Source: Streptomyces albiflavescens
GTDB lineage: Bacteria; Actinomycetota; Actinomycetes; Streptomycetales; Streptomycetaceae
DNA length: 64,000 bases
Direction of reading: 5' to 3'
Assembly (NCBI RefSeq): GCF_014645835.1
Contig: NZ_BMMM01000013.1
Coordinates: 266,279-330,278, forward strand
Shown here: positions 1 to 8,525 of the stretch, in pieces
Layout: each line of letters begins with the position of its first letter
Position numbering within the stretch: position 1 is the stretch's first letter
The notes under the pieces: generated by a model
Seen by the model: the letters and a program-made list of their open reading frames with translations, nothing else
Database searches by the model: none
Told to the model about the DNA's origin: nothing
Program-made: the position numbers and the translations under genes

Positions 1-1568
1 GGGAGTTCGCGCACATGATCGGCCATGCCGACGCGGTCCGCCGCGTCCCAGATGGGTGCGTCATCGTGGTGGCGGGGCTGGCCGAGGGTGATGTTCTCCC
101 GGGCGGCCAGGGGCCAGTGGCCGCTCTTCTGCGGAACAAGGCCGACGTGCTGCCAGACCGCCTCGGCGTCCGCGGTGGCAAGGTCGGTGTCGTCCCAGTA
201 GACGGCGCCCTCCGTCGCCAGTGTCAGGCCGGTGAGCATGCGGATCAAGGTGGACTTGCCGGCGCCGTTCTCGCCCACCAGGGCAATGACCTGCCCACGC
301 TCGAAGGTGAGGGAGATCGGGTGCAGAGCCGGCGTGCCCTTGCTCGCATAGGTGAAACCGGCCGACTCGAAGCGGATCTTCTCGGGTGCCTTCGGCCGCG
401 CGCTGCCGCGCGCGGCCGTCATCGAGCCGACCTCCGCAATGAAGTCGAAGTAGTCACTGAGGTAGAGGCCGTGGTGGAACATCACGGCGCCGTACCGAAC
501 GATGGAGTTGAGGGCGCGGCCGGCCGTCTGCGAGGCGACGATCGCGGTCCCGGCGATCGCGGTGGTCATGCTGCCGGCCAGGACGAGCGCGGCGAGCGAC
601 GCCCACATCCCCAGGGTGAACAGGCCGGCCAGGGACGCGGCGAGCAGCGTCACCCAGAGGTACGGGCGTGCGCCCTCCAGCTCGCGGCCTTCGACCCGGT
701 CGCACATCGTCCGGTACCAGAAATGGAGGTATCCCCTCATGGTGTTGGCGCGCAGCTCGTCGGCGAGTTCCGATGTGGTCAGCCACCACCGCATCATCCC
801 GCGCACGTTACGGGCGGAGATGGTCCGGTCGTGGACCCGGTAGTCGATCCGCGCGGCCACCACGCCGCCCAAGCCGCGGGGGACGACCGACAACAGCAAC
901 ACCCCCAGCAGGAGCGGGTGTAAAGAGGTCAGGACGGTTGCGGCGGACACCAGCTGGACGAATCCGTTGGTCAGGGTCTTCGCGTCGTCGGCGAGGTCGA
1001 CCGCGCGCATCGCGCCGACCTCTGCGGCCTGGCCCCGGTCGGTGAAGCCCGGCGTGTCGTACGCGGACAGTTCGGCGCGCATGTGCAGGTCCACCAGCGC
1101 CAGATCCGCGGCGGAGGCGATCTTCGGGTTGAGGCGGCGGGTCGCCCAGTCCGCGAGGATCCACATGCCCGAGCCGGCGCCCAGCGCGACCACGGCGACG
1201 GCGAGCGCCGGCCACGCCTGGGCAAGTCCCGCTCCGGGATCGGCCGTTGTCAGCAGCGGCAGAGCCTTGGACACGGCGGTGAGCATCACGGCCGTGCCCA
1301 CACCGGACATCAACTGGCACACCAGGATGGTGATCGCCATCCGTCGGTCAACGGACCAGGCCAGCCAGGCCGTCTGGGCGAGCGCCCGCGGAATCCGCCG
1401 CGCCATCTCCACCAACGACGCGTTGTCCATCGCCCTGCGGTGCTTGCGGCCGTTGTAGTCCAGTTCCGGAGGCGCCGCGGGCCGCGGTGGCCCCTGGCGC
1501 GCGGTCGGCACGGCCGACGCATCCTCCGCCCCGTACTCCTGGCGGCCATCGGTCACGGATTCCGTCAT
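1..1568 (-). CDS. ABC exporter, fused membrane domain and ATPase (3' end outside window)
   Basis: Half-type ABC transporter read on the minus strand; the C-terminus lies beyond the left edge, so about 522 codons are visible. After a polar 60-residue N-terminus come several hydrophobic segments (roughly residues 70-330), then the nucleotide-binding domain with Walker A GENGAGKST near residue 430 and a Q-loop region VGLVPQKSGHW. The ABC signature and Walker B are cut off. The start ATG overlaps the stop of the phosphotransferase gene (ATGA), so the two are translationally coupled. The fused layout is that of exporters of peptides or small molecules. With two tiny ORFs at the head of the operon, export of a modified peptide is a reasonable inference, but the substrate is unknown. 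Confidence 0.85.
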   Translation of the reverse strand, partial: MTESVTDGRQEYGAEDASAVPTARQGPPRPAAPPELDYNGRKHRRAMDNASLVEMARRIPRALAQTAWLAWSVDRRMAITILVCQLMSGVGTAVMLTAVSKALPLLTTADPGAGLAQAWPALAVAVVALGAGSGMWILADWATRRLNPKIASAADLALVDLHMRAELSAYDTPGFTDRGQAAEVGAMRAVDLADDAKTLTNGFVQLVSAATVLTSLHPLLLGVLLLSVVPRGLGGVVAARIDYRVHDRTISARNVRGMMRWWLTTSELADELRANTMRGYLHFWYRTMCDRVEGRELEGARPYLWVTLLAASLAGLFTLGMWASLAALVLAGSMTTAIAGTAIVASQTAGRALNSIVRYGAVMFHHGLYLSDYFDFIAEVGSMTAARGSARPKAPEKIRFESAGFTYASKGTPALHPISLTFERGQVIALVGENGAGKSTLIRMLTGLTLATEGAVYWDDTDLATADAEAVWQHVGLVPQKSGHWPLAARENITLGQPRHHDDAPIWDAADRVGMADHVREL

Positions 1569-2446
1569 GCGAAGCCCCCCGTCATCAGCCGGTCCAGCGT
1601 CTTGCGACCACGGTCGGCGACCTCGATGTCGCCGTGCTCGGGAGCCCACGCCAGGCAGCTCGCAGCGTCGAGCGCCGCCAGGCAGGTCAGGGCGTGCCGC
1701 TCGGCCGGGGACAGCTCGCGGCCGTACCCGCGGAAGAACGCGGTCCGCAGCCGCGGGTTGTCGGCCCAGACACCACAGCTCATCACCACGAAGTCCTGCA
1801 CAGCGGCGCCGAAGCGGGCCCGCTCGAAGTCGACCCACGCCGACCGGTCCGACCACAGCACGTTCCTCGCCCACGCGTCACCGTGCAGGAACGCCAGCGG
1901 CACCGACCCGACCAGCAGCAGTTCCTCGGCCAGACGCCGCACGAGCTGCTGCTCCGGCGCGCTCAGCCGATCGCCGGCCGCGGCGAGGTGCCTGTCCACG
2001 CCGCTCGCCGCGCGGTGCAGCGCCTCCTCTGCCTCCACCCTGTGTACCCCGCGCAGATCGCCCGCCGCATGGAGACGGGCCAAGAGCACACCAGCTTGCC
2101 GGTAGGCCTCCAGTTCCTCGGCCGGCGCCAGCGGGAGCTCGGCCAGAGGGCGACCCGGGATCGCGGTGACCAGCAACGCGAAATGCTCCGCGCTGGACTC
2201 GACCAGCTGCGGCGCCGCTCCCGAGCCCAGCGCCGGCACTGCCGAGCGGTAGGCGAAGGACTCCCGCTGGTAGGGCACCGGTCCGGCCGCGATCTTGAGA
2301 TAGACAGCCCGACCGCCGGGCCGCACGAGTTCCCACACCCGGGAGGCCGTACGCCGATGAGAGACATCCCGTACGGCCGTGATCGGCCCGATGTGCCCCT
2401 GAGCCCACGCCCGCACGGCAGGCGGAAGGATCTTCGCGTCGGTCAT
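1565..2446 (-). CDS. APH/choline-kinase-fold phosphotransferase
   Basis: A 293-aa protein of the aminoglycoside phosphotransferase superfamily. Visible family marks are the ATP-lysine strand YLKIA, a following glutamate in RESFAYRS, the catalytic loop HGDAWARNVLW (Asp and Asn present) and the metal-binding VDFERARFG. The ATG at 2446 is chosen because a GAGGTGGGGGG purine run precedes it and because it overlaps the stop of the 51-aa upstream ORF (ATGA). Its own stop overlaps the ABC transporter start. Drug resistance is one possibility. APH-fold kinases also serve in some RiPP pathways (class V lanthipeptides, thioamitides), and the small ORFs upstream favour a tailoring role; that is inference. 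Confidence 0.82.
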   Translation of the reverse strand: MTDAKILPPAVRAWAQGHIGPITAVRDVSHRRTASRVWELVRPGGRAVYLKIAAGPVPYQRESFAYRSAVPALGSGAAPQLVESSAEHFALLVTAIPGRPLAELPLAPAEELEAYRQAGVLLARLHAAGDLRGVHRVEAEEALHRAASGVDRHLAAAGDRLSAPEQQLVRRLAEELLLVGSVPLAFLHGDAWARNVLWSDRSAWVDFERARFGAAVQDFVVMSCGVWADNPRLRTAFFRGYGRELSPAERHALTCLAALDAASCLAWAPEHGDIEVADRGRKTLDRLMTGGFA

Positions 2447-2598
2447 ACCCCCCACCTCGATGACGGGTGTGCTGCGGAGGAGAACAGGGCGCGCCGGGCG
2501 TCCGCAACGGGCCGCCGGAAGCGGACCGGCGCCGCCACTGCTGCAGGCGCAGTTTCGAAAACAGGATGAAGGGCGACGAGCACGGGCATGGGATTCAC
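2443..2598 (-). CDS. 51-aa peptide, candidate RiPP precursor
   Basis: Small ORF starting GTG, with an exact AGGAGG at 2604-2609 and a 5-nt spacer. Its TGA overlaps the phosphotransferase ATG (ATGA), so it is built into the operon. The peptide begins MNPMPVLVALHPVFETAP, has an alanine- and arginine-rich middle and ends SSAAHPSSRWGV. It has no cysteine and four serines near the C-terminus. It has no signal peptide or membrane helix. I do not recognise the family. Its position directly before a kinase-fold enzyme and an ABC exporter suggests a precursor peptide; alternatively it is a leader ORF that couples translation. Confidence 0.6.
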   Translation of the reverse strand: MNPMPVLVALHPVFETAPAAVAAPVRFRRPVADARRALFSSAAHPSSRWGV

Positions 2599-2650
2599 GG
2601 AGTCCTCCTGTGATGACGGGCTGGCTTGAGCACCCGGACAACGCACCTGA

Positions 2651-2830
2651 TCAAGGAGCCGACACGGGCCGACCCGGGCGAATCTTCGATCGCGAGTTCG
2701 ATGGTGGCCGGGCGGGCCAAGTGCCGCCTGAGCCGAGCTCCGTGATGTCCCGTTCGAATTCACTCGTCGGGGTTCGGAAGGGGCGCGGAACACGTGTGGG
2801 GGATTGCGTGACCCCCCGCTGCGGCTGCAT
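2651..2830 (-). CDS. 59-aa peptide, second candidate precursor
   Basis: Short ORF on the same strand, 52 nt upstream of the 51-aa peptide. ATG at 2830 is preceded by GGAGGG (2837-2842) with a 6-nt spacer. The middle reads PTSEFERDITELGSGGTWPA, which looks like an acidic amphipathic leader segment followed by GG-T. FERDI is loosely similar to the FxLD leader motif of some actinobacterial lanthipeptide precursors, with Arg in place of Leu and no cysteines. Third-position GC is weaker at both ends than in neighbouring genes, so chance cannot be excluded. If real, it is the first gene of the exporter operon. Confidence 0.42.
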   Translation of the reverse strand: MQPQRGVTQSPTRVPRPFRTPTSEFERDITELGSGGTWPARPPSNSRSKIRPGRPVSAP

Positions 2831-3231
2831 CGTGATCCCTCCGGCGGAGCACTGGCTTCGGGCGCGAGGGAACACTCTCGCGCGCGGCACTGACAATCGC
2901 CGGGGCCGGCACAGGCATGGCGCGCGGGCGAACGCGGCCGCGGCCGACCATGCCCGTGTCCGATCACGCCCGCGGCTGGCATCTCGGCTGCGCAGGACCC
3001 GTAGTGAGGAGGTAGCAGGTCTTGTCGGCGTCATCCTTGCCGCGGAAGCAGTGCCGGCTCTGCCCGACGCCACGACGCTTGGGCGCGAACAGGGAAATGC
3101 CCCGACTGGTCGGGGGAGGCCGGCCGGGGCCGTGGGGCGGTGGCGTGCGGAGGGCGCTCGCTCATGGCGGAGGGGCGGGACGAGGCCAGTCCGGTCCGAT
3201 CCATGGTTCGACCGGACTGAACATCTTCATC
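2831..3231. other. Intergenic region, probable promoter of the exporter operon
   Basis: About 400 bp between the 59-aa ORF and the membrane protein gene, both transcribed leftward. Open frames here lack start signals and coding bias. It probably holds the promoter of the small-peptide/kinase/exporter operon. I saw no clear sigma sites or palindromes. Confidence 0.4.
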
Positions 3232-3834
3232 TCACTCGCCGGGCGTGTTCGGTCGCAAGACCTCTCGGGCCGACGTCTCCGCTCGCTCCGCGTTGGACAT
3301 GACGTGAGACTGCCCACTGGGCCACCAGGTCAGTTCAACGAGAAAGAACGCGACCACCAGCCACGACACCATTGCTTCCCGGGTCGATCCGGTGAACGTG
3401 TCGCTCAGCGCGAGGGCCACAGACAGTCCGACGCAGATCAGGAGCATCCATGGGAACAGCCGATCTCGTTCCCGGGCCGCTCGCAGCGCGCTGCCGTAGT
3501 CGAGGACGGCGTGCGCCAGTCGGGCATGACCGATGTCCTCACCCCGCCGGGTGGCACGAACCACCGCCATCCGGTCGGCGGAGTCCAGGTCTCTGGCTCC
3601 CGGCCAGGCTCGGCTTATCCGACGGGCCACCCTGATTCCGTAGAAGGGGCTGAGGATCATGGCCACCAGAGCCGCGCCCACCCATGAGCCCGACTCGGCG
3701 AGCACAAGTGCACCGCAGAGGACACCGACTGGAAGGCCGATGCTCACTGCCCGGCGAAACGCACCGCCGCGCCATGCCCAGCCCGGGATCAACACCACAG
3801 GACCATGCTGGCAGTCGTCGTTCCGCGGAGCCAT
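3232..3834 (-). CDS. Four-helix membrane protein of unknown function
   Basis: A 200-aa integral membrane protein. Two hydrophobic segments lie near residues 25-70 (VSIGLPVGVLCGALVLAES, then VGAALVAMILSPFYG) and two near 135-180 (LFPWMLLICVGLSVALALS and MVSWLVVAFFLVELTWW), separated by a basic cytoplasmic loop. ATG at 3834 (MAPRNDD) is taken as start; nine more codons are open upstream and no strong ribosome site decides between them. No catalytic motif is seen. It resembles the many small uncharacterised Streptomyces membrane proteins. Confidence 0.65.
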   Translation of the reverse strand: MAPRNDDCQHGPVVLIPGWAWRGGAFRRAVSIGLPVGVLCGALVLAESGSWVGAALVAMILSPFYGIRVARRISRAWPGARDLDSADRMAVVRATRRGEDIGHARLAHAVLDYGSALRAARERDRLFPWMLLICVGLSVALALSDTFTGSTREAMVSWLVVAFFLVELTWWPSGQSHVMSNAERAETSAREVLRPNTPGE

Positions 3835-4106
3835 CACCCACACCGGCGCCGCCGGGCACACGGTTCACGCGGGGAATCTCCATACGTCGGTTCCCCGTCC
3901 CCGACGCCTCACGCCGCACGGGCGAGGTGGAGAACCGGGACGGCGAAGTCCCCGGTGGCAACCGGCCCGGCCAGGAACGGTGTCTCCCGAACCAACGGAC
4001 AGCGTTCTTGAGATGTCCGGTGACCTGATTCCTCCGCAGCCGTCGAAGGTACCGGGGCGCTTGAAAATCACTCGTGGGGATTGATGGGGCGTCATACAGT
4101 GGAGTC

Positions 4107-4180
4107 CGCCGGGTGGAGCAGGTAGGCAGCTCGCTGGGCTCATAACCCAGAGGTCGCGGGTTCAAATCCCGCCTCGGCCA
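4107..4180 (+). tRNA. tRNA-Met (CAU), initiator type
   Basis: Cloverleaf with anticodon CAT in the arm CTGGG-CTCATAA-CCCAG and T arm GCGGG-TTCAAAT-CCCGC. Initiator features are the three consecutive G:C pairs at the base of the anticodon stem and the unpaired first base (C1 opposite C72). The acceptor stem otherwise pairs with one G-U wobble. CCA is not encoded; the discriminator is A at 4180. A hairpin terminator follows 10 nt downstream. The nearest alternative is an elongator tRNA-Met, which would not be expected to have C1 mismatched. Confidence 0.88.
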
Positions 4181-4189
4181 CGAAGGACC

Positions 4190-4216
4190 GGGCCCGTCGC
4201 GTGATGCGGCGGGCCC
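4190..4216 (+). terminator. Hairpin terminator after tRNA-Met
   Basis: GGGCCCGTCGC pairs with GCGGCGGGCCC across a 5-nt loop, with one G-U wobble. It directly follows the tRNA and also lies beyond the 3' end of the leftward GH32 gene, so it may act in both directions. Confidence 0.7.
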
Positions 4217-4333
4217 GAGTCGTTGGCCGTGGCGGTCCGGGTGTTGACGAGTCTCGGTCGACATCGAGTTGGTCCGGGACTGACCCGGAGCCTGATGCCG
4301 GCCCAGCCTGGACCGCCATCGCGCGGTGTCACC

Positions 4334-5782
4334 TCACGGTGGTCCCGGTGCTGTCAGGTCCCATGCCTGAACCGCGTACGCGGCGGTGGCAACGCCCACG
4401 GCGTCCGCCTGCACGCGCCAGGGGCCGTCGCCGACGGGATAGAAGCGGACGGTGAGGGTGCGGCCGGAGGCGGTGAAGAGCTCGGCGACCGAGTGGTCCA
4501 GAAGGATCCGTAGGATCGCGGTCGGCTGTTCCGCCGGGAGCTGCCAGCGGCCGCGCTTGGCGCGGGGGTCCAGCGAAGCGTGGTCGCGATCGACGACCAG
4601 CTCACCCGTGGCCGGGTCGTGGAGAACGTCGAGGTACTCCGTCCCGTCCGAGGAGGTGAGCAGCCGGAGTCGTCCGCCGCGTTCAAGACTCACGGTCAAG
4701 TCGCTTGCCCGGGCCACCTCACCGAGCATCACAGGCTGCTCGGCGGTCACCCGGCCGGTGGCGGCGATCCGGTGCTCGCCCCGCAGGTTGAGCAGTTCGC
4801 GGGCCGGTTGTTGGGTCAGCTCGCCGCCGGTGCCGGGCGCCAGTTCGCGGGGCAGCGACAGCATCCCGGCCCAGCCGGCCTCGTCGGTCCACGTGCTGGG
4901 TGCGCCGACCCGTTCCTCATCCCTGGCTTCCCAGATCCAGGCCCACATCAGGAACCGTCCGTCGGGGGCGCGGAGCAGGGCGGGGGCGTAGAAATCGGGT
5001 CCGTGGTCCAGGAGTTGGGGCGCCGCGGCGTGGAACTCACCGTCCTGTTCGCGGCCCGGCCAGTAGACGGCGCAGATGGCGCCGTCCTCCGGGTCCCAGG
5101 CGCTGGCGAGGACGGCTCCGGTTCCTTCGGGGAAGGAGACGTACTGGGCGCATTCCCAGCCCTCCTCGGTGGTGCGGCCGCCGCGCAGGGGGTGCGGCGG
5201 GCGGGCGAGGAAGATGCCCTGGTACCGCCAGTGGTCCAGGTCGTCGGCGACGTACTCCAGGGCGGCTCCCCGGCCGTCGGCGAGCGCGGCGCCGACGAGC
5301 ATCCGCCAACGGTCTCCGTCCCTCCACACATAGGGGTCGCGGAACATGGTGGTGCCGTCGGGCGGTTCGGGGATGAGCAGTCGGCCGTGCTTGGTGAACG
5401 TCGTGCCGCCGTCGAGGGAGTGTGCCGAGGTCACCGGCTGGTGCCGGCGGTCCGGGTGACGGGCGGAGTAGAAGGCGGTGATACGGCCCTTGTACGACAC
5501 CGCGTTGCCCGACCACACTCCGCCCCGGTCCTCGCCGTCGGGCGTGGGGGCGAGGGCCACCGGCATCGGCTCCCAGCGGATCAGATCGCGGCTGCGGAAG
5601 TGGCCCCAGTGCATGTCGGCGTGGCGGGCGCCATGCGGGTTGTACTGGAAATAGACGTGGTAGTGGCCTTCGTGGAAGACCAGGCCGTTCGGGTCGTTGA
5701 GCCAGTTCGCCGGGGGGCGCAGGTGGATTGCGGGGAAATGCGGGTCAAGCGTGACCGGGGCTGCGATGCGGGTCTCAGCCAT
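4334..5782 (-). CDS. GH32 beta-fructosidase, cytoplasmic
   Basis: A 482-aa glycoside hydrolase family 32 enzyme that releases fructose from sucrose, levan- or inulin-type oligosaccharides. All three family motifs are present: WLNDPNG at 27-33 (nucleophile Asp30), FRDP with Asp149 (transition-state stabiliser) and WEC with Glu210 (acid/base). A beta-sandwich C-terminal domain follows. No signal peptide is present, so it should act on imported sugars. The start overlaps the end of the GH172 gene by 8 nt, placing both in one operon. Given the neighbouring inulin fructotransferase and GH172, inulobiose and short inulo-oligosaccharides are likely substrates (inference). Confidence 0.93.
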   Translation of the reverse strand: MAETRIAAPVTLDPHFPAIHLRPPANWLNDPNGLVFHEGHYHVYFQYNPHGARHADMHWGHFRSRDLIRWEPMPVALAPTPDGEDRGGVWSGNAVSYKGRITAFYSARHPDRRHQPVTSAHSLDGGTTFTKHGRLLIPEPPDGTTMFRDPYVWRDGDRWRMLVGAALADGRGAALEYVADDLDHWRYQGIFLARPPHPLRGGRTTEEGWECAQYVSFPEGTGAVLASAWDPEDGAICAVYWPGREQDGEFHAAAPQLLDHGPDFYAPALLRAPDGRFLMWAWIWEARDEERVGAPSTWTDEAGWAGMLSLPRELAPGTGGELTQQPARELLNLRGEHRIAATGRVTAEQPVMLGEVARASDLTVSLERGGRLRLLTSSDGTEYLDVLHDPATGELVVDRDHASLDPRAKRGRWQLPAEQPTAILRILLDHSVAELFTASGRTLTVRFYPVGDGPWRVQADAVGVATAAYAVQAWDLTAPGPP

Positions 5783-7151
5783 GGGCGCGCTCGTCGTAGC
5801 GGCGCCGGACGACGGCGGCCTGCTTGACGTTCGCCTCGGATTCCTGAAGGGAGCGCTCGCCGCGCTGCCGGGTGCGCTCGGCGAGGTGCTCCATGTGGTG
5901 TTCGAAACGCTCCCGGTACCTCTCGCGCATCACTGCGATCTCCTCGGCGACCGCACCGGTGCGTGCCGCGGCGATGGGCATCGGCTGTCCGGCGGGGCGG
6001 ACCGGTAGACGCTGTTCCAGCGGGAGGACGGTCGCCTTCGGTGAGGGCAGGGTTTGGTACCAGTACGCGGTCGACGCCCAGTCGTCGGCGAGGTGATTGC
6101 CGTGGCCGTGCTCCACGGTCACGCGGATGCGCTCCTCGAAGCGGACCGGATCGGCCACGTGGAAGCGGTAGTTGACCGAATAGCCGGGGACGTCCGCCTC
6201 GTGGACGATCGCACCGTGGTAGAGGTAGGCGTTCTTCTGCATCCCCCAGGCGTGGTTGAAGTAGTCCTCGGTGCCGGTGCCGTGCAGCGAGGGCGGCCAG
6301 CTGGTGGAGCCGTCGGGCAGGAAGTCGTCGTCGATCCAGATCATGTCGTTGCCCTCGCCCCACCAACTGCCCTGCCGGTGGTGGACGGAGAGGTTGCAGC
6401 CGACATAGTGGCCGCGGCCGGCGGTGTCGAGGATGACGTAGTTGTCCTCGCCCGTGAGGTCGGCGATGTTGACCTCGGGGCTGTTGGTCTGGATGTCGGG
6501 GGCCCAGCCGTTGCAGGGGTTGCTGCGGTTCCAACGGGCGTGGAAGTAAAGAGTGTCCTCGGGCAGCGGGTCCGCGTACAGCTCGTAGTCGATGTAGAAG
6601 TACTGCTGGATCGGCAGGTCGTTCTCGTTGACCAGCTCGATGCGGGCGCGCTTGTTGAAGGGCATCGGCGTCCAGCAGTTCAGGGCCGCGCTGCCACCGG
6701 GGATCAGGGACTCCTCGGGCTTGGCGGAGACGGTGAACAGGGCCGACTGGTAGCTGTTGGGCAGGCAGTGGCCGATGCCGAAGAAGTCGCCGAGCGGGAC
6801 GAGGACGGCGGGCTCCTCCTCGTCGTCCCAGGTGATCCGGATGAGGACCTTGCGGTAGTAATCGGGGTCCGGTTCCTCCCAGTTGACGCCGAGCGCGTTG
6901 TGGATCTCCATGACCGGGGCGACGGTGTCTGCTTCCAGTGGATCGATCAGGCCGGGGCCGAGAGTGCGGCGGCAGAACTGGGTCATCCAGATGTGGGAGA
7001 TCCGGCCGGGTCCCTCGAGGTCGGCGAGGACCCGGGTGGAGTGGGCCGGTGTGGTCCAGTAGTCCTGGTTGCGGCCGCGTTGGTCCCAACTGGAGACGCG
7101 GGCCGTGCGCGCCGCCGTGGGCCGGGTGAGGTGGTCGAGGGACGAGGGCAT
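5775..7151 (-). CDS. GH172 (DUF2961) enzyme, probable difructose-anhydride hydrolase
   Basis: A 458-aa protein of the DUF2961 family, now GH172, whose characterised members include a difructose dianhydride I synthase/hydrolase (alpha-D-fructofuranosidase) and alpha-D-arabinofuranosidases. The N-terminal half is a jelly-roll type region (GRISHIWMTQFCRR). The family signature GTGTEDYF with a downstream FEERIRVTVEHG supplies the conserved glutamates. There is no signal peptide. The C-terminal 60 residues are charged and helical. Start ATG at 7151 has GAAGGGAA upstream; the reading frame stays open far upstream but that part runs antiparallel to the LacI gene. In this locus the natural substrate would be a difructose anhydride made by the GH91 enzyme (inference). 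Confidence 0.85.
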   Translation of the reverse strand: MPSSLDHLTRPTAARTARVSSWDQRGRNQDYWTTPAHSTRVLADLEGPGRISHIWMTQFCRRTLGPGLIDPLEADTVAPVMEIHNALGVNWEEPDPDYYRKVLIRITWDDEEEPAVLVPLGDFFGIGHCLPNSYQSALFTVSAKPEESLIPGGSAALNCWTPMPFNKRARIELVNENDLPIQQYFYIDYELYADPLPEDTLYFHARWNRSNPCNGWAPDIQTNSPEVNIADLTGEDNYVILDTAGRGHYVGCNLSVHHRQGSWWGEGNDMIWIDDDFLPDGSTSWPPSLHGTGTEDYFNHAWGMQKNAYLYHGAIVHEADVPGYSVNYRFHVADPVRFEERIRVTVEHGHGNHLADDWASTAYWYQTLPSPKATVLPLEQRLPVRPAGQPMPIAAARTGAVAEEIAVMRERYRERFEHHMEHLAERTRQRGERSLQESEANVKQAAVVRRRYDERAHG

Positions 7152-7201
7152 GAGAAGGTGTTCCCTTCGGTGATCGTGCGTGATGGTGCGTCGCTGAACT
7201 C

Positions 7202-7234
7202 GGGCGGCGGGAGACTGGACCTCTCCCGCCGCCC
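7202..7234 (-). terminator. Hairpin terminator downstream of the LacI gene
   Basis: Perfect 13-bp inverted repeat (GGGCGGCGGGAGA and its complement) with a 7-nt loop between the repressor stop and the GH172 start. It should end lacI transcription or attenuate read-through into GH172-GH32. Confidence 0.7.
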
Positions 7235-7252
7235 TCCTCGTGGAAGTGAGGC

Positions 7253-8260
7253 TCAGTCGGGGCAGCCGCAGGATTCGCGGTAGGTGATCTCGGGCTCGAG
7301 GCGGATGGAGCGGTGCCGGGAGGTGAGCGTGCCGTCGATGCGGCTGATCAGCAGTTGCATCGCCGTGGCGCCGATCTCGTGGGCGGGTTGGGTCACCGTG
7401 GTGATGCCGGGGCGAAACAGGTCGGAGTGGGGGAAGCCGTCGAACGTGGCGAAGGCGAAGGTCTCCGGCACGGCCAGACCCAGCTGCTTCGCCGCCTCGA
7501 GCACGCCCACGGCGGTCTCGGTGCTGGCCGCGACCACCGCCGACGGCGGCTGCGGCTGCCGCAGGACGCCCAGCATCCGCTCGCGGGTGTCGTCCGCGCG
7601 GCCGCTGCCGGTGACGACGAGTGTGTCGTCGACCTCGATGCCTGCCGCGGCGAGCGCCTCCAGGTAGCCGCGCCGGCGCTCGGCGATGGTGGACACGTCG
7701 GCGTCGCCCGCGGCGAGTGCGATACGGCGGTGGCCGTGCCGTTGCGCCAGGTGCAGTACCAGTTCCCGCATGGGAGCGGTGTTCTCGACCCCGACCTGGT
7801 CGGCCTTGACACCGCCCAGACGGTCCATGAGGACGACGGGGGTGCCCTGGTCGATGACGCCGGTGATCTCCTCGCTCCGGGACCGGGCGACAGGGGCGAT
7901 CAGAACGCCGTCGACACGGCGTTCGGTGAGCACCTCCAGCGCGCGGGCTTCCAGCGCGGGGTCCTCGCCGGAGTTGGCCAGCAGCAGGGTGTAGCCGGCG
8001 GCCATGGCCTCCCGCTCGACGCCGCGGGCCATCGCGGCGAAGGCGGGCTCGGCCACGTCCGTGACGATCAGACCGATGGAGTCGGTGCGGGAGCGGCGCA
8101 GTGCGCGGGCGAGGCTGTCGCGCCGATAGCCCGTGGCCCTGACCGCCTCCTCGACCCGGGTGCGGGTTTCGTCGCGGACCGGCCGCGTGCCGTTGATGAC
8201 GTGCGACACGGTGGACGTGGACACGCCCGCGATCCGTGCGACGTCGGAGATCGTCGCCAC
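7253..8260 (-). CDS. LacI-family repressor of the fructan locus
   Basis: LacI/GalR regulator of about 335 aa. The N-terminal helix-turn-helix ATISDVARIAGVSTSTVSHVIN is followed by the hinge (RDSLARALRR) and a periplasmic-binding-type effector domain ending ITYRESCGCPD. GTG at 8260 is preferred because an AAGGAGG lies about 13 nt upstream; ATGs at 8287 and 8332 are alternatives. It is divergent from the sugar-binding protein gene, and two matching LacI-type operators lie between them. It probably represses both arms until a fructose-derived sugar binds. Confidence 0.88.
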   Translation of the reverse strand: MATISDVARIAGVSTSTVSHVINGTRPVRDETRTRVEEAVRATGYRRDSLARALRRSRTDSIGLIVTDVAEPAFAAMARGVEREAMAAGYTLLLANSGEDPALEARALEVLTERRVDGVLIAPVARSRSEEITGVIDQGTPVVLMDRLGGVKADQVGVENTAPMRELVLHLAQRHGHRRIALAAGDADVSTIAERRRGYLEALAAAGIEVDDTLVVTGSGRADDTRERMLGVLRQPQPPSAVVAASTETAVGVLEAAKQLGLAVPETFAFATFDGFPHSDLFRPGITTVTQPAHEIGATAMQLLISRIDGTLTSRHRSIRLEPEITYRESCGCPD

Positions 8261-8424
8261 TGCTGATTCGCCGCCTCCTTGGGCCATCGGATCGGATCCG
8301 CTGGTTCGGTCCGTCCGTTCCATGAGTTCCATCAGTTGCGTGGGCCCGTCGGTCCACGCTCTGTCAGCGCGTCCGGTCTATCAGGCCGTAGGTCCATCCC
8401 GCTCCGACGACCTCACGAACTCAT

Positions 8425-8437
8425 CGAAACGATTGCG
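8425..8437. promoter_or_regulatory. LacI-type operator, repressor-proximal
   Basis: CGAAACGATTGCG, an imperfect match to the CGAAAC/GTTTCG palindrome bound by Streptomyces LacI-family repressors. It sits upstream of the lacI gene, 120 bp from the second operator, which would allow looping or autoregulation. Confidence 0.55.
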
Positions 8438-8525
8438 CAGACCTTGGCACGCCCTCACGGTGCCAGTCAATGCGTATGACCAGTGCGAGCTCTCTTTCAC
8501 CCGGAAACAACACCGACACACGGTA

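Noticed and set aside
1083..2569. Long plus-strand frames opposite the ABC and kinase genes
   Set aside because: Arg/Pro/His-rich composition of antisense shadows; the minus strand carries clear Walker A and APH motifs.
5775..8357. 860-codon minus-strand frame spanning GH172 and the LacI region
   Set aside because: Only the part from 7151 onward matches GH172. The upstream half is arginine/proline-rich shadow antiparallel or out of frame to lacI, and a hairpin terminator interrupts it.
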